Positions 34,248 to 46,157 of a stretch of DNA of 64,000 nt are shown in pieces. The stretch is taken from assembly GCA_020740775.1 (NCBI GenBank), contig JAHEWK010000016.1, forward strand, positions 992,001 to 1,056,000. The letters are read 5' to 3'. A program made the position numbers and the translations under genes. This DNA is from Ilyonectria destructans. Taxonomy: Eukaryota; Ascomycota; Sordariomycetes; Hypocreales; Nectriaceae. Under the pieces are notes generated by a model. The model searched no databases, was not told the origin of the DNA, and was given only the letters and a program-made list of their open reading frames with translations. The stretch's first letter is position 1. Each line of letters starts with the position of its first letter.

Positions 34248-36991
34248 TTATATAGGTACACTGTTGTCCGCGCTCAAGATACTGAAAACTTCATCAGCAA
34301 GCATGTCAAATCCTTCCACCGGTTCGTTCATGAGAACCAAGTCTCCCGGGCAAAAGTCCCCTTGAGATTCGAAACCCATCCTGTCTGATGAAAAGGGCTG
34401 GCCAAACCCATCCCAGCGACTCTCCTGCAAGTCTATTTCAGACGCATCAATTTCCTTATCCAAGTTGATATAAGTTCCGGGATTTTGCACATCTTTAAGG
34501 CTCTGTCGAGAAATCGAATCCGAGAAATCTATCGGCGGTATCACAACACACGCCAATGAATCGCTCCTCGCAACTCCCTTTTGCTCACTTTGCTTCAGCA
34601 GTGGCCTCCTCTGGCCAATGTCAACCAGCAGGCCTCGAAGGCCAATAGGAAAGTCTCGGTCTTCTGGGAAACGGCCTTTACTCAAAGATAAGTCTATCGT
34701 CAGCGCGAGACGGAGATACCATCCTGGACGTGAAGATAACATTTCGGTCCAACCAGCCATGTCAATCCCTTTTCGTGTGTTGTTTTCTAGCTCTTGTCTT
34801 GGCGTCGCCTGGTCCCATCGTGCAAGGCAGATGGCATGCCTGATTGTTTCGCTGACCCAATCGACACCATCATACTGTGGTTGATAGGTTTTCATAGCCT
34901 CGACAAGTAACATCAAACGTCTTTCTTTAGCCTCTGGCTGCAAGTAAACAAAATTTCGTGGCGAAGACAGTACTTTGACGTCGAGGATGTAAAGAAAAAG
35001 AGGCAAAGCTGTGCAAGTGACAGCGCTGATTGGAAGCCACTGGGCAAGCCCAAGATGTATCAAATCTGCAAGGCAATCCGTAATACCCGATGTGGCATCT
35101 TGAATCTCATTCAGATTGTCTTCAAGAATGAGAGCACGCGAGAAGCTGGCAGAAGTTGATATTGGTGCCGTAGCGAGTTGTAGTATTTCATGATGGGAGA
35201 GGACGACTTTCGCAGAGCTTTTTCTTTTTTAGATAACGTCGAGTGCCACTCAATGGATAGAAGTACTTACTAGTGGTACATAAATATCAATTTAAGGCAG
35301 AGTGTTACAGTACCGTGCTGGACCTCTTGTTCGCAAGATCTGGTTTGCGAAGGTAGCTCAGGGAACTTCAATACCGCTCTCCTGTGCCACCTTTCTAATG
35401 CCAACTTGTAACCTGTAGCTCTTTCTTCCTCATCTAAACAGACCTCACGCCATCCAGAACTAGTCTCGAGAGGAAATGCCAGAGCCAGAATGTCTGTGAG
35501 CATGATGCAAAGTTCAATCAGCAGCTCGAATATTTCAACCAGCCGTCGTTTTGTGCCAGGGTCATGCACTTTGCTGTGTTCAATCTCATCGCTAAGATCA
35601 GTGAACCCAAGGGCGTTCTGACTTTGAAAATCAAAGTCATTGCGCGTAATTTTGATGCCATTACGCATTCCCATGCCAAAGATACGATCACGGATGATGC
35701 AGCACCACCAGAGCCGTTTCAAGACGGCGCGCCTTTTAGGACACGTTCCAATGACTTTGTAGTTATGGGCTTCGGCATTTTTAGCCTGCTGGATAGCGAT
35801 GTCGAGCCAGGGGATGCAGGGATTTCGCTGGATACCGGCCGAAAATAACGACCATGAGGAAAGAAGGAGTGCGGCCTGCGAGATAGCTATCGAGCAGGAT
35901 TCTGCATTGAGGTCGAATAAAAGTTTTGCGCGGCGGTAGAGAGCAGCACGAGCAATTCGGGCAGTACCGAACCCGAGATTTCTAAGAAAAGGCAATGGGA
36001 CAAACTAAGGCACCTCAGTATTCTGATGAGACTAGACATCCAGCCCAACGGCAATAGATGGTTGACTCACATTACAGCAAGCGAAAAGCATTGCTTGTAA
36101 AACGATCAACGGAATTCGATCGTCTAATGCGTACTCTCCAGCGTCGCCGGAATAGATATTCCAGAATGAAGCTTCGTTGGTGATTGGGAGCATGGGATGC
36201 AGATGAAGAAAATATTGGCGCATCAACTCATCCATGATGGGGCGGGTCGGCAAGTGTATGCAACATTGTGATTCGAGAAACTGAAGGTCTTGGGGCAGAA
36301 TGGAAGAAATTGCACCCATTGAGATGAAGGGATAATAAGAGGCGGTAATGTAGTACGGATTTTGAGGACGACCTGCAAAGGTTTGAGTGCCTGCCACCAG
36401 TAATTTGGCCAGTGGAGGTTGGACGGTATCTGTAGCCATTTCAGCATATTTCAGTGCATTTTTTCCAACGACCAAATTACCGTGAAAGATAGCATCTCCG
36501 TCTAATTCGGGGATTCTTGCCGGGTTATTAGCCAAAGCCAGGGGAAGCAAGCCGTCCACTGCACCAATGCTTTCAACGGTTGTCTGGAGCTGAGTATTCA
36601 GATTTGTGTGCGCCGGAGGCTCTCTCGCATCCTTCAATTGTGATTTCATGGTCGCTGTGTCAGTATCATGCTTGTTCCGGACGGTAGTTGGCTGATGCCC
36701 GTCACTGGTTTTGCTACTTCCGGCATTTCCATCGAACTTCTTCCTACGGTACTGTCAGTGGAAGAACAAGCGACTTGGAATAAGCTCAACTAACAATTGC
36801 CATCCTCTCCTTGAACTTTTCACAATGCAATCCTTCTCATCAAGATGGCAGTTCATGCAGGGTCGGCCCCGGTGAGAGACATCACATCTCACCTTACGTG
36901 CACGGCATGCAAGACAGGCATTTGACGAACGCTTTTTGGGTTTTGAATGACACAACTTGGAAGTCGCTGTTGCCCTGAAATTGAGTTCCAT
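34248..36991 (-). CDS. Zn2Cys6 transcription factor, CTF1/Far-like zinc cluster
   Basis: Exons 36991-36795, 36743-36071, 36004-35271 and 35217-34248 give 857 aa. The zinc cluster has Cys26, 29, 36, 45, 48 and 55 with an 8-residue loop (C-x2-C-x6-C-x8-C-x2-C-x6-C) and the RGRPCMNC wording common in cutinase-factor and Far-type regulators. The regulatory domain follows: FVPLPFLRNLGFGTARIA, then RRAVLKRLWWCCIIRDRI. Introns of 51, 66 and 53 bp; the first acceptor is the second AG after the branch point, chosen to keep frame. Far-type proteins answer to fatty acids or cutin monomers, but this cluster pattern alone does not prove that role. The decamer GCCGAAGCCG lies about 400 bp upstream. Confidence 0.85.
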
Positions 36992-37980
36992 TTTCCAGGA
37001 GCCGTTGGGTTTGAAATGTGACAAGATAAATACCAATGTCAAAATGAGAAACCCTGCACGAATTGTTTTGGTGAAATGATAGGAGCATTAAGCTTCAAAG
37101 GGAACGAGACATTTTGGATGAAACTAGCATGGTAAAGAGCAACACGTCAATTCTCGGTGTGTCGCCAATTTTTACAACATCATCACAATTCAATGCAATG
37201 CTAGGGGACTCCGTCGGCGTCGCAAAGCCCGATGCCGAGAGGTGAGAACAACGTACCACAGTGACTAGGATCACCGATACTAACCGGGACCGGCTTGTAC
37301 CATGATCATGTAGCCGGCGGGCGAAGATTAGCGCTTCGGCAACACAGTAATCAATGAACATTAGCCGACCCCGACCCCGACCCCGAAGCCGAAGCCGGGT
37401 GATTGTGTGGGATCTTGGCAGGGATCATTTATTCTCATTTCACAATCTCCAACAGGCCGAGCTACCTTACAAAGATTTATACAGATCCCAGCCGACAACG
37501 AAGCTTTTATGACATCACGGTTTCATAGCTCTGAAGAACAGCCCAAGAGATAGATATTTGTTATCTAGAACTCGAAAGTGCCATGCACCTTCACTTCCCA
37601 TCAACCGGGCACATATGTTGCAGGGAAGAAAATCTCACTTTCATAGTATAGGCTTTCTCTTGACCATTCGAACTGCCATATGAGGACCTACTGATCGGTG
37701 CCAAGGATAAGTAGATTGAAGTGCGAATGCACCCATATGAATGAAGCATAGGCCACTTTACACAATTAGTCGTGAGCTTCATCATTACCGCTACTAACGT
37801 ATTATCATCTACTATCTACTGTAATAGTGACTGCAAAAGAGTGACCAGTCTCAATGAGGATTCGATTACCTCTGGACAATTACGGAAACGATTCTCGCTC
37901 AAATCAAATACATACAACTTGCAGGGGCGGGAACAGCGAAATCCTTCAATGACGTCAACAGCCTGAAACCCCTCACACCC
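36992..37980. other. Regulator promoter and terpene synthase 3' flank
   Basis: About 1 kb with no gene. It includes a CCGACC tandem (37366-37383) running into GAAGCC units, and AT-rich sequence at 37560-37900. Confidence 0.4.
37388..37397 (-). promoter_or_regulatory. Candidate cluster regulatory element GCCGAAGCCG
   Basis: Third exact copy of the decamer, about 400 bp upstream of the second Zn2Cys6 regulator and next to a CCGACC tandem. The role is inferred. Confidence 0.4.
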
Positions 37981-39357
37981 TTAAGCTTCTCTGACTGAGA
38001 TACCCCAAGGTGGTTTGGAAAGGACATTTAGCTTCCGAGTTTGTTCCACCTTGCCCGCGTCCTGTCCAAAGTAGCGTTTTGATCTGAAGCTACCACTAGG
38101 TTAGCGCTGTGTTAAGGGGTATCGAACATTGCATCCCTACCTCGATCGTAGATTAGCCCGCGCCATATTGCGTATCCCCTCAATGTATTTCTCTACCTCG
38201 ACGTCAACCTTGCCGCCCCATGACGGAAGCTGGCCAAGGTGGTCGTCCCATGCCGCCAGCTGAGAGTCTAGCAGGGCCCCCACGGTGCCAAAAGCTTGCT
38301 GTGCCGAAAGACCACGCATTCGGCATACAGCTACCATGTTGTGGGGGACACTGTCCGCCTCCTCTTTGCGGTAGGAGACGATATCATTGGCGCTATGATT
38401 AGCATCAAATCAGTCAGGCTATTCTTCCTGTGACTTCAGGTTGACTCACATAGCTATGATCTTGAGACCGACCATCTCGAGCGCCTTGATAGCTGAGTGC
38501 TCTAGTATTTCCGATGGGATATCCAGACCGTGAGCATACTCAATCATAACATACATTGCCCATGCTGCAATCGAGCGGCTGCGCGTCTTGAGCATGTCCT
38601 TAACCTCGGGTAGCGTGCCTACCGACGCGTTGCAGACTTGGCTGATAACACTGTCACGGTAATCGGCCATGGCGTTGATATATCGCCGTGTGGTTTCCGA
38701 AGATGACTTCTGCATAACATTAGCTTGCTTTGTGCTCGCAAGGATACTTGTTCTCCGTGTATCTCACCTGGCACAGCCGTTCAAAGATGATGTCGTGAGC
38801 TCGCACCAACTTCGACTTTTCCCCGTGATAAGGCAATCCGAGCATCTTGCTCATCAGACTATCCATCATGTCTATGGCCGCCTGGGGGTCGTCTCGTAGT
38901 TCGCCTTCATCAAACACTGCAGCACCGTTAGATCCAACGATTTTGTACCAGTGTGAAAATTCGTAGAACGGCTCACTATCGTCGAAGGGGAACACCCAGT
39001 TTCCCCAGTCACTGACTACCTGAAACTCTTCTAGAGGCGCATCGGCATATACAATGGCGCAGAAGTATGTGAAGTCACACTCCCGGACGCATTTTGTGGC
39101 GGCGGGAGATAAGGAACAAGTCCTATAATTTTAGAGCCTATTAGTTTATTTTCTTCCTTTGGATGCAGCCATTCGAGGATTGGGTTTGTAACTACTTACT
39201 CAATCAGCCACTTCTCTGAGCTGGCTTTGACGGCTGCATAGTGCGGGTTGAGCCTTGGGTGATCTTTCAAGAAGGACTTGAACATATCCGGGAGCAAAAC
39301 CTCAGTCATATCATCTTGCTTGTCTTCAAACCCTTGGATGCTCTCGAAAGATGCCAT
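37981..39357 (-). CDS. Class I sesquiterpene synthase (terpene cyclase)
   Basis: Six exons (39357-39200, 39122-38977, 38916-38768, 38709-38450, 38392-38141, 38095-37981) give 359 aa, the usual size. The Asp-rich metal motif DDMFDEG (about residues 100-106) exists only after splicing a 60-bp intron at 38917-38976. The unspliced frame reads DDSEPF and would look broken. The second metal motif NDIVSYRKE is near residue 240, and the end SFRSKRYFG supplies the Arg-Tyr pair near the C-terminus. The enzyme should ionise farnesyl diphosphate with Mg2+ and cyclise it; the product cannot be predicted. Cytosolic. It lies beside an SNG1-like membrane protein and two regulators; the P450 is 22 kb away. 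Confidence 0.9.
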
Positions 39358-40956
39358 TGTATCGAGACTTCCACGAGTACTGCTGATGGTCTTTCTTGTG
39401 CCTCTCAACTCAAGGACTGAGATCCACGGTTGATACGGGGGCAGGCTATAGCAGTAAGTATAGGCAAATCTTAATCACAAATCTTCACAAATGCATTCAT
39501 TTGTATCACCTAAAACAACGCATTTGGGCGGCCCCGGCCGCTTTGCGTGTGTCATTGTCGGAGATTACTACTACTTAGGTTGTAGTGCTGTAGCCGACAA
39601 AGTGCTGTTGGTTGCTGTCGCACCATTCTGGGTTCTAGAGCGCTGAGGGAGGTTAGCTGGCAGAGGCCGAATACATCTCTGGCAACTGGTTAGTGTAGTG
39701 GCAAGGGTTACGCCGGAGCAATCGCCTCTGACCAAATGATAGGAGGATCACGCCATTTTGAGATCGTACCATTTGCCCAGGCATCCATGTACGGCGTTGG
39801 CTCTTTGTGGAGTATATGCATCTCATCCGTTCTGGCAGGATGAACCTCCCCTCTGTGCCGTGTGCCCGCAGCATGCAACGCACTACCCTCCCATTTCGGC
39901 CTAATCCCTGCATATTGAGCGAACTTGATCATAAAGTTTTATGCACGCTCGTCTTTTGCAAAGTTGCGCCGAGCAACATGCAGCAAAAGATAAGGATAAC
40001 TACGTCTCGGTTAGGTTGCCATGATAAGTCTCAAGAACTAGCGGCTCTGCAAGTACAACGTTTTCGGCGAATAGTAATTTTATCAAAAAATAAAATAAAA
40101 AGTAAAAAGTAAACAGCAATATCGTTGCTTAATTATCCTTTTCACCACAGTATTGCTTTATAGGATCAACGCAATAGGTTTAGGTAGGAATTACATACAT
40201 CCGCCAGCATTGCCAACAGGAACGGAAATGATAGCTGCAGGCACAGGTCACCAGTTAGCTTGTCATTTCCGGCGAACGGAACGTCTTAAGCTATCCTCCC
40301 TCCGAAATTGATGCTTATGCTCACAGCACCTTGCCACCAGACCCAACTAGCGTGCTGCATGACAGGTAACTTACCTGAGTCAGTTGTGAAGTGTGAAGAA
40401 CTATCGGGAGGTGGTTCACCTAACGGCCAGCAGACAGGTGGCTGGGTTCCCCTAGTTTGCCGCCGCAGTATCTCGGACATGGAGGCATAATCTGTAAACC
40501 ATGTTCAACGGAGGTGACATTCAAGACGGTCCTGCCTCGTTTGCTTGCACTCGCCCACAACTGGCATCCCACGGTCTGGTCAGGGTTAGATTCAGTAGGA
40601 TAGGGTAAATTTCAATCAATTAATATTAATAATTACTTAAACTTATTCAGTTTGGCTGAAAGATGTAATATTACAGTCTAGCTATGCATTAGGACGCACC
40701 GTGGGGTCCACGATGTCTACCTTCGCAAACGTTAAATTTACTCTCCGTATAGACACGTTTATACCTTAGCGCTGACACAACCGTGACAAAGAATCATATT
40801 AGTGACATAATCCGTGACTCAGATACACTATCGGGGTTATTCATTTATACATTGAGCAATTTTTGGGCCCGACCATCGCAATGACGGAATCTTGACGATT
40901 CTTTGCTCGTACAATGCCAAGACCGAATATGACCAATTGGGCCAAATTTGCTGAGA
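39358..40956. other. Divergent intergenic region (1.6 kb)
   Basis: Between the terpene synthase and the SNG1-like gene. AT-rich around 40076-40110 and 40610-40680. No frame with resemblance; presumed promoters at both ends. Confidence 0.4.
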
Positions 40957-42510
40957 ATGCCGTCCATCAAGACTCTCTATCCCAGGGCGTGTGACAACCG
41001 CCTTCAAAAAAACCAGCAGGTGCCAAAGAAGGCCCGTATAGCCTTTTTCAAGGCGGGCGGTACTAACTTCATCCTCCTCCAACTTCTTTTCCTTGGTCTC
41101 TTCTGCTACATCTTCGGCGCCCTGTTCCAGCAGACCAGCCATACGCACAATATTCACGTCGTCTTTGTTGACTACGATGGAGGTGCCATCGGTCGCGCTG
41201 TTCGAAATGCATATGCGTCGCTCCAAAGGGACGGCTTTCTCTCCTTGATTGAACGATCGCCCCTCGACCTTCAGACGCCAGCCGATGTGCGAGAATCAGT
41301 CTGCCGGGCGAGATACTGGGGAGCTCTATATGTGACTCGGGGCGCATCAGATAGGCTGCAGGAAGCGTTGACGAATAGTACGGCAGCGTCCGCATATAAC
41401 GGCACGGACGTGATGACATACGTTTGGAACGAGGCTGTATATCCACCTGTCGTCGATTCTGCAGTATCCGCAAGCCTTCAGCTTCTGTCTGCCACTACCA
41501 GAGTGGCATACGCTACTGGAGATGGAACAGGCAATATTCGGTCCGTCTCCGGTCGAGCCGCGCTGTCAGTCCTCGCAGAACCGTGGCAACTTCAAGCCAT
41601 CAACATCCAGCCAACGACGCAAGGGTCCAGGGCAATCTATAATACTGTGGTGATTATCATGATTCTCATTCAAGAATTCTTCTACCTCGGTACTATCAAC
41701 GGCCTCTATGCTCAGTTCAAGATCTATACCCGCGTCAATGCGTACCGCATCATCCTCGTCCGCAATCTGATTTCCATCACTTACACCTTGATTGGGTCAC
41801 TCTGCGTTATCGGCACCATATGGGCTTTTAAGTCAGGCTGGAACATCAATGGCAGTCAATTCATCTTGTCCTGGCTCGCATTATGGCTTTTCGCACACGT
41901 TAACTTTCTCACTCTGGACGTCTTTACGGTATGGTTGCCACCTCCGTTTGTCCCCATGGCTCTTGTAGCCTGGATCATCTTAAACGTCACGTCTATTTTG
42001 TTGCCGTTTGATCTAAGCCCGGCATTCTATCGCATTGGGTATATGTTCCCGGCTCACGAGGTCTATCAAATTCTGACGGACATATGGTCGGGTGGGTGCA
42101 ATCCGCAACTACGCTATGCGTTACCGATTTTATTTGCCTGGGAGCTGGTAAGCTTCCTCTTGAGTGCTCTAGGGGTCTTTCGCAGATGTCACTTCGCAGT
42201 GCTCGGAGAAGAGCTGCAGGCAAAGGAGTTCAAGGAACGCCTTGATGTTGCTATGGAATTTGAGAAGGAAAGGCGAAAGGAGAGAAAGCCCCAGCGTCCA
42301 GAGTCTATGACGCCGGAGGCTAAAGAAGAGCCTGAAGAACCATCGTCTGAGGCAAATGTTGTCGAAGACAGAGACGAAGAAGAACTAGCCAGCGTCCTCG
42401 AACGGGTCACCACGAGGCAACGACGGGATCAAGAAAGGGCGAATACAGCTTGCCACTTCGGCCCGTCGTTCGATCTGCCATTCAGTATCGAGAGTAGTGA
42501 TGAAGAGTAA
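40957..42510 (+). CDS. SNG1 / DUF3533 membrane protein
   Basis: Single exon, 517 aa, begun at the ATG giving MPSIKTLYPRACDN. One N-terminal helix (FILLQLLFLGLFCYIFGALF) is followed by a large outward loop with HVVFVDYDGGAIGRAV and EPWQLQAINI. Then come about five helices from residue 230 on and a charged cytosolic tail of about 90 aa (KERRKERKPQRPE, many Glu). The layout matches the yeast nitrosoguanidine-resistance protein SNG1 and its DUF3533 relatives, which resemble ABC-2 permease-like proteins without an ATPase and affect drug resistance. Being next to the terpene synthase it could serve export or self-protection; that is inference. Confidence 0.85.
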   Translation: MPSIKTLYPRACDNRLQKNQQVPKKARIAFFKAGGTNFILLQLLFLGLFCYIFGALFQQTSHTHNIHVVFVDYDGGAIGRAVRNAYASLQRDGFLSLIERSPLDLQTPADVRESVCRARYWGALYVTRGASDRLQEALTNSTAASAYNGTDVMTYVWNEAVYPPVVDSAVSASLQLLSATTRVAYATGDGTGNIRSVSGRAALSVLAEPWQLQAINIQPTTQGSRAIYNTVVIIMILIQEFFYLGTINGLYAQFKIYTRVNAYRIILVRNLISITYTLIGSLCVIGTIWAFKSGWNINGSQFILSWLALWLFAHVNFLTLDVFTVWLPPPFVPMALVAWIILNVTSILLPFDLSPAFYRIGYMFPAHEVYQILTDIWSGGCNPQLRYALPILFAWELVSFLLSALGVFRRCHFAVLGEELQAKEFKERLDVAMEFEKERRKERKPQRPESMTPEAKEEPEEPSSEANVVEDRDEEELASVLERVTTRQRRDQERANTACHFGPSFDLPFSIESSDEE

Positions 42511-43414
42511 TTGGTGGGGGAAAGGCTTACGGCGAACCAGATGTCACAAATTGCAGGATATATTTTTACATACTATTGGGGCTTTAATACTTTAAGAATG
42601 AGAACACCAGTATTTACTTTCCGTCTACAAGGTGTTGCCTTGGCAATACACCTCATACTCGTTTAAATCGATATAATTTCGCTTCAACCTACGAGTATCG
42701 ACATCCCTACCCTCATCCTAACCTTGAAGTAATTTCATTTTCTAAAGCCTTTTCAAGTATAAGTGTAGTCGGTGATCAAGTCTCATTTGGCTGCCGTAAC
42801 ATCAATGCCTCGGTTGCTTGTTCGCCATCGCTACAACTGCATAAGACTAAATCAAGTGTTGCTCTATAAATGGATCGATACTGGAGGAATAAGAGGTTGG
42901 GTTTGGGATGAATGTGGACACACCTGCCTTATTGAGCAAGGAGTGGGTAGCCCACATTTGGGATACTATCGCGACACTCCATGACCTAGAAATCATCCGG
43001 GTCGATGCCAAGGGCGAGAGTGTCCTCATTGAGAAGGAGATAAGGCTATTGCTATTGATTTCGAAGGTGGTACAACGAGGGGATGGGTCGATCACGACGT
43101 GGGGGTGCATCGAGTCAGCATTTGCGTGGCTTGGCGACGACGCTGCCTACACTTCATCACTGATGACAAGTCACGACTTCGTCTTGTGCATAAATCGAAT
43201 GAACATCACGATGAATTGGATAAATGTTTATGTTTTCAACGCTTCTCTCTTGTCTCGTGACTAAATGTGTGACTAAATATGTGTTTGGATGGCATCTCAG
43301 GAAATGTTCATGATCAGGCCTTCAGCCATTGTTAAGTATATACTTTGAAGCATCGATACAAAATCTCCAATAAATTACACTCTGAATCTTGTTGGCAAGA
43401 AGATCCAGTTTCTT
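42511..43414. other. Intergenic region with an ambiguous frame
   Basis: A + strand frame 42908-43264 (118 codons, MNVDTPALLSKEWVAHIWDT start) has fairly protein-like composition. A second frame over 43050-43264 also reads long without stops. Neither resembles a family I know. It might be a gene remnant or a small gene with an intron. The rest shows nothing. Confidence 0.3.
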
Positions 43415-44892
43415 TCACAGCCAGGTGTAACACTCATCCGCAACGGGGACGAGGACAGTGTAGACTGTCTGTCGCCACCATTGGGTCACAAAGGCAACGA
43501 CGCTGAACTCGAAGTCAGACTTGACCGCAAGTCCCTGGGAACAGGCTCCGGTGTCGGGCTGCGTTACGGTGCCACCGATAGTAGTGCCATCTGAAGTTCC
43601 GTTCAGTTCCTGGCTTGCGCTGAGAACGAAATCGTTGTAGAACTTGGGTGAAGCCGTCACGCCTCCGCTGAGATCCACCAGACCACCAAGAAGTTCGAAT
43701 TGGAGCATGACAGTGATGTCGACGTATGGGTCGACCGACGCGACCGCTTTCTCGCTAATGTTGGCGTTGGCAGTAAAGATGGGAGTCCATCCCGTTGCTG
43801 ATGAGCTAGAGCTGTCAAGGAAATCAAGGTGGAAGTTTCCATCCGCGATCTTGACCCCAAGGTCGGTTGTCAAGGTCACGGCCGCGTCAGAAGAGACGTT
43901 AACTCCAATGGCAAAGTCCAGGGCAGGTCCGAGTGACACGATGCCTGGTACGTTGACAATGCTGTACGTGAGCGGCGCCGGGTCATAAACCACATTCTGG
44001 GTGTATGGTGCGGTGACATCGACGGTGAGGCCCAAATCGGCAGAGGCATATGTGTCGACATCGAACGACAGCTCGTACACCTTTGCCAGAAGAATCGAGT
44101 ATCGTAGCTTGCCGGAGAAGGTGACCGAAGTGGTAACGTTGGCATTATCCGCAACGACGCTCAAATACGGAGCATATGAGTACAACGTAGTGGCAGGTGT
44201 AAGTGCCAAGGTGTTAGAAAGAGTTAGACCCTGGGTGCCAACGGTGATGGCACGCTTTGACTCCACAGCTGGGATAGATGAGAATGTAATCTCCGTGAAT
44301 GCTAATGGCCATTAGAGTTCGAACTATGCGCGTAGAGCGAAGTAGGGGACAACAAACCAGCAGTGTTGGTCAAATCCGACATCTCGCCGCTCGCGACAAC
44401 CGTCAAAGTGTTGCTATCGGATGTGATACTCTGAGCAAGGAAGATACCACGCTCATTCTCCGCGTCGCAGTCACCGAGATGGTTGGTCACCAAAATAAAG
44501 CGGTCGTCATCCGACCAATCCTCCAGTGCTTCATCAAAGGCGTCCTTGTCGCTGAAAGTGACGGAGACAGAGCCAGACTCGCAGTCAACTGACTCAATAC
44601 CAGCAATGTCCTCAAGCACCACAGTTGGGTGGGTCATCTCAAGCGAAACGTTGACAAAGCTATTTCCCTCCGCGCCCCAGTTCAGAGAGACATTTTTACA
44701 CGGGACGATGTTACTAAGCTTTGTAGTATCAACGTCAGGGTTGGTAATCGGGCTGAGGGTTGATTCGTGTCCGACTCTAGAGCTGTTCGTAGACTTGGCG
44801 AAGAGCGTGTGGGATCTCTCAGAGTGGTGTGAGCGGCTGGAAACCAACCCGGCCATGGTGGCCAGGTACACGGCGGAGGAGAGCATCACCAT
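43415..44892 (-). CDS. Secreted beta-rich glycoprotein, DUF7029/DUF7223-like
   Basis: Exons 44892-44358 and 44301-43415 give 473 aa. A signal peptide (MVMLSSAVYLATMAGLVSS) leads the chain. An N-terminal part with paired Cys contains VSLEMTHPTVVLEDIAGIES. A long Thr/Ser/Val-rich, strand-rich second part has many Asn-x-Ser/Thr sites (NVTTSVTF, NVSSDAAVTL, NGTSDGT). Large secreted fungal proteins of this two-part layout are abundant, occur at the wall or outside the cell, and have no known activity. The 56-bp intron has a GTTTGT donor. A Met 60 bp upstream is possible but would bury the signal peptide. Confidence 0.75.
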
Positions 44893-46157
44893 GTTCGCGA
44901 TAACAAAATGAACTTGGTTAACAGACTCTAGTGCTAGATTTGGATGCTTCACGATACGAAGTGGGATGCGCGTTATTTATCATGGTAAAGCCAAATAGAT
45001 ATCATGCGCTTTCAAATCGCAATTCCGCTTACTGCGGTGCACCAGGCCGAAATCTGGCCGTCAACGTTCCATTACGGGCGGCAAGGCAGGGCTGGCCCAC
45101 TACGTTGGACCCTTATTCTGACAGGCGAAAACCGAGCGCGTACGCGTTCACGCGGTTGTGCCATTATACTCCTATTTGATGGGACAGGAGTAATGGGATC
45201 TTAACTGCTTTGGGTTGTCCGAACAGATGTGTCGCGCATTCCGGTGCTGTGGCCCAATTAGGAAATCGTGAGCAGACTCACCGCGCGTTAAGCCAACTAC
45301 AGCCGACTCACCGGAATACTCAGATAAAACCCTGTAATCACAAGACATAACACCCCCATTATGCCGGAAATCGCGCCGAGGCACATGGGAATCATTAAAG
45401 AGCTTCATGCAATCCACCAATCCAGATCGTGAGGCTCGCGTCGGGTTGGGTTTAACTCCGTCGATGTATGGTGCTCCCAACGCACTGGCTCCCTCGGTGT
45501 GCATTTTCGGCCACAAAGGCGTCACGTTTCTTGAGATTGAGCTCTATTCGACATCGCTTGTCCATGTTCGTCTTTCCAAGGCGCATATTCGTTATCATAG
45601 ACCTCCATCGCAAACCAGCTTCCTTTATAATAAAGTTCTGAGGCATTTATCAGGTCCGGACAGCCAAGACCAAACCCAGATTTGAATGGTTGACCTTTCT
45701 AGTGGTTTTCAGATAGTCAGCTGAGAAACTACCCCGAATGTTACGTTGATTGTTTTCTTCCGTGTCCGTTTCGCTCAGGGGAGCCCCAGGATAAGGGCGG
45801 CATCTTTCGAGTTATCATCACCGATAGCGTTCTAGTGGAGCCGAGAGGGTAGCAGCCATGTAACCGCCAGTTAAATCACTCAACCATTATCACTAATAAT
45901 TCAAGGATGGCCAGTAAACTTCGAGCTAGCCGAACCCAGTATTCTGTGGGACTGTATTATGGGACAAGGCCTCGAGTAACGTCGCGCAACGATATAACAT
46001 ATCATGCTTGGCATCCTCCTACACGCGGCCATATCTCTAAGAAAATATGGTATCCTATCAAGCCCTTGTCTAAAAAACACTATATTCCATGCCTTGGTTG
46101 GCTTTTCTCCAAAGAAATACTTCTCCCTCTAATCGAAAGGTTTTTTTTAACCCTGTA
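44893..46157. other. Intergenic region left of the MITE
   Basis: 1.3 kb without a recognised gene. Presumably holds the promoter of the secreted protein gene. The frames present overlap on both strands and show no resemblance. Confidence 0.35.

Noticed and set aside
38917..38995. A terpene synthase with a degenerate metal motif DDSEP
   Set aside because: The bases form a good 60-bp intron; splicing gives the canonical DDMFDEG.
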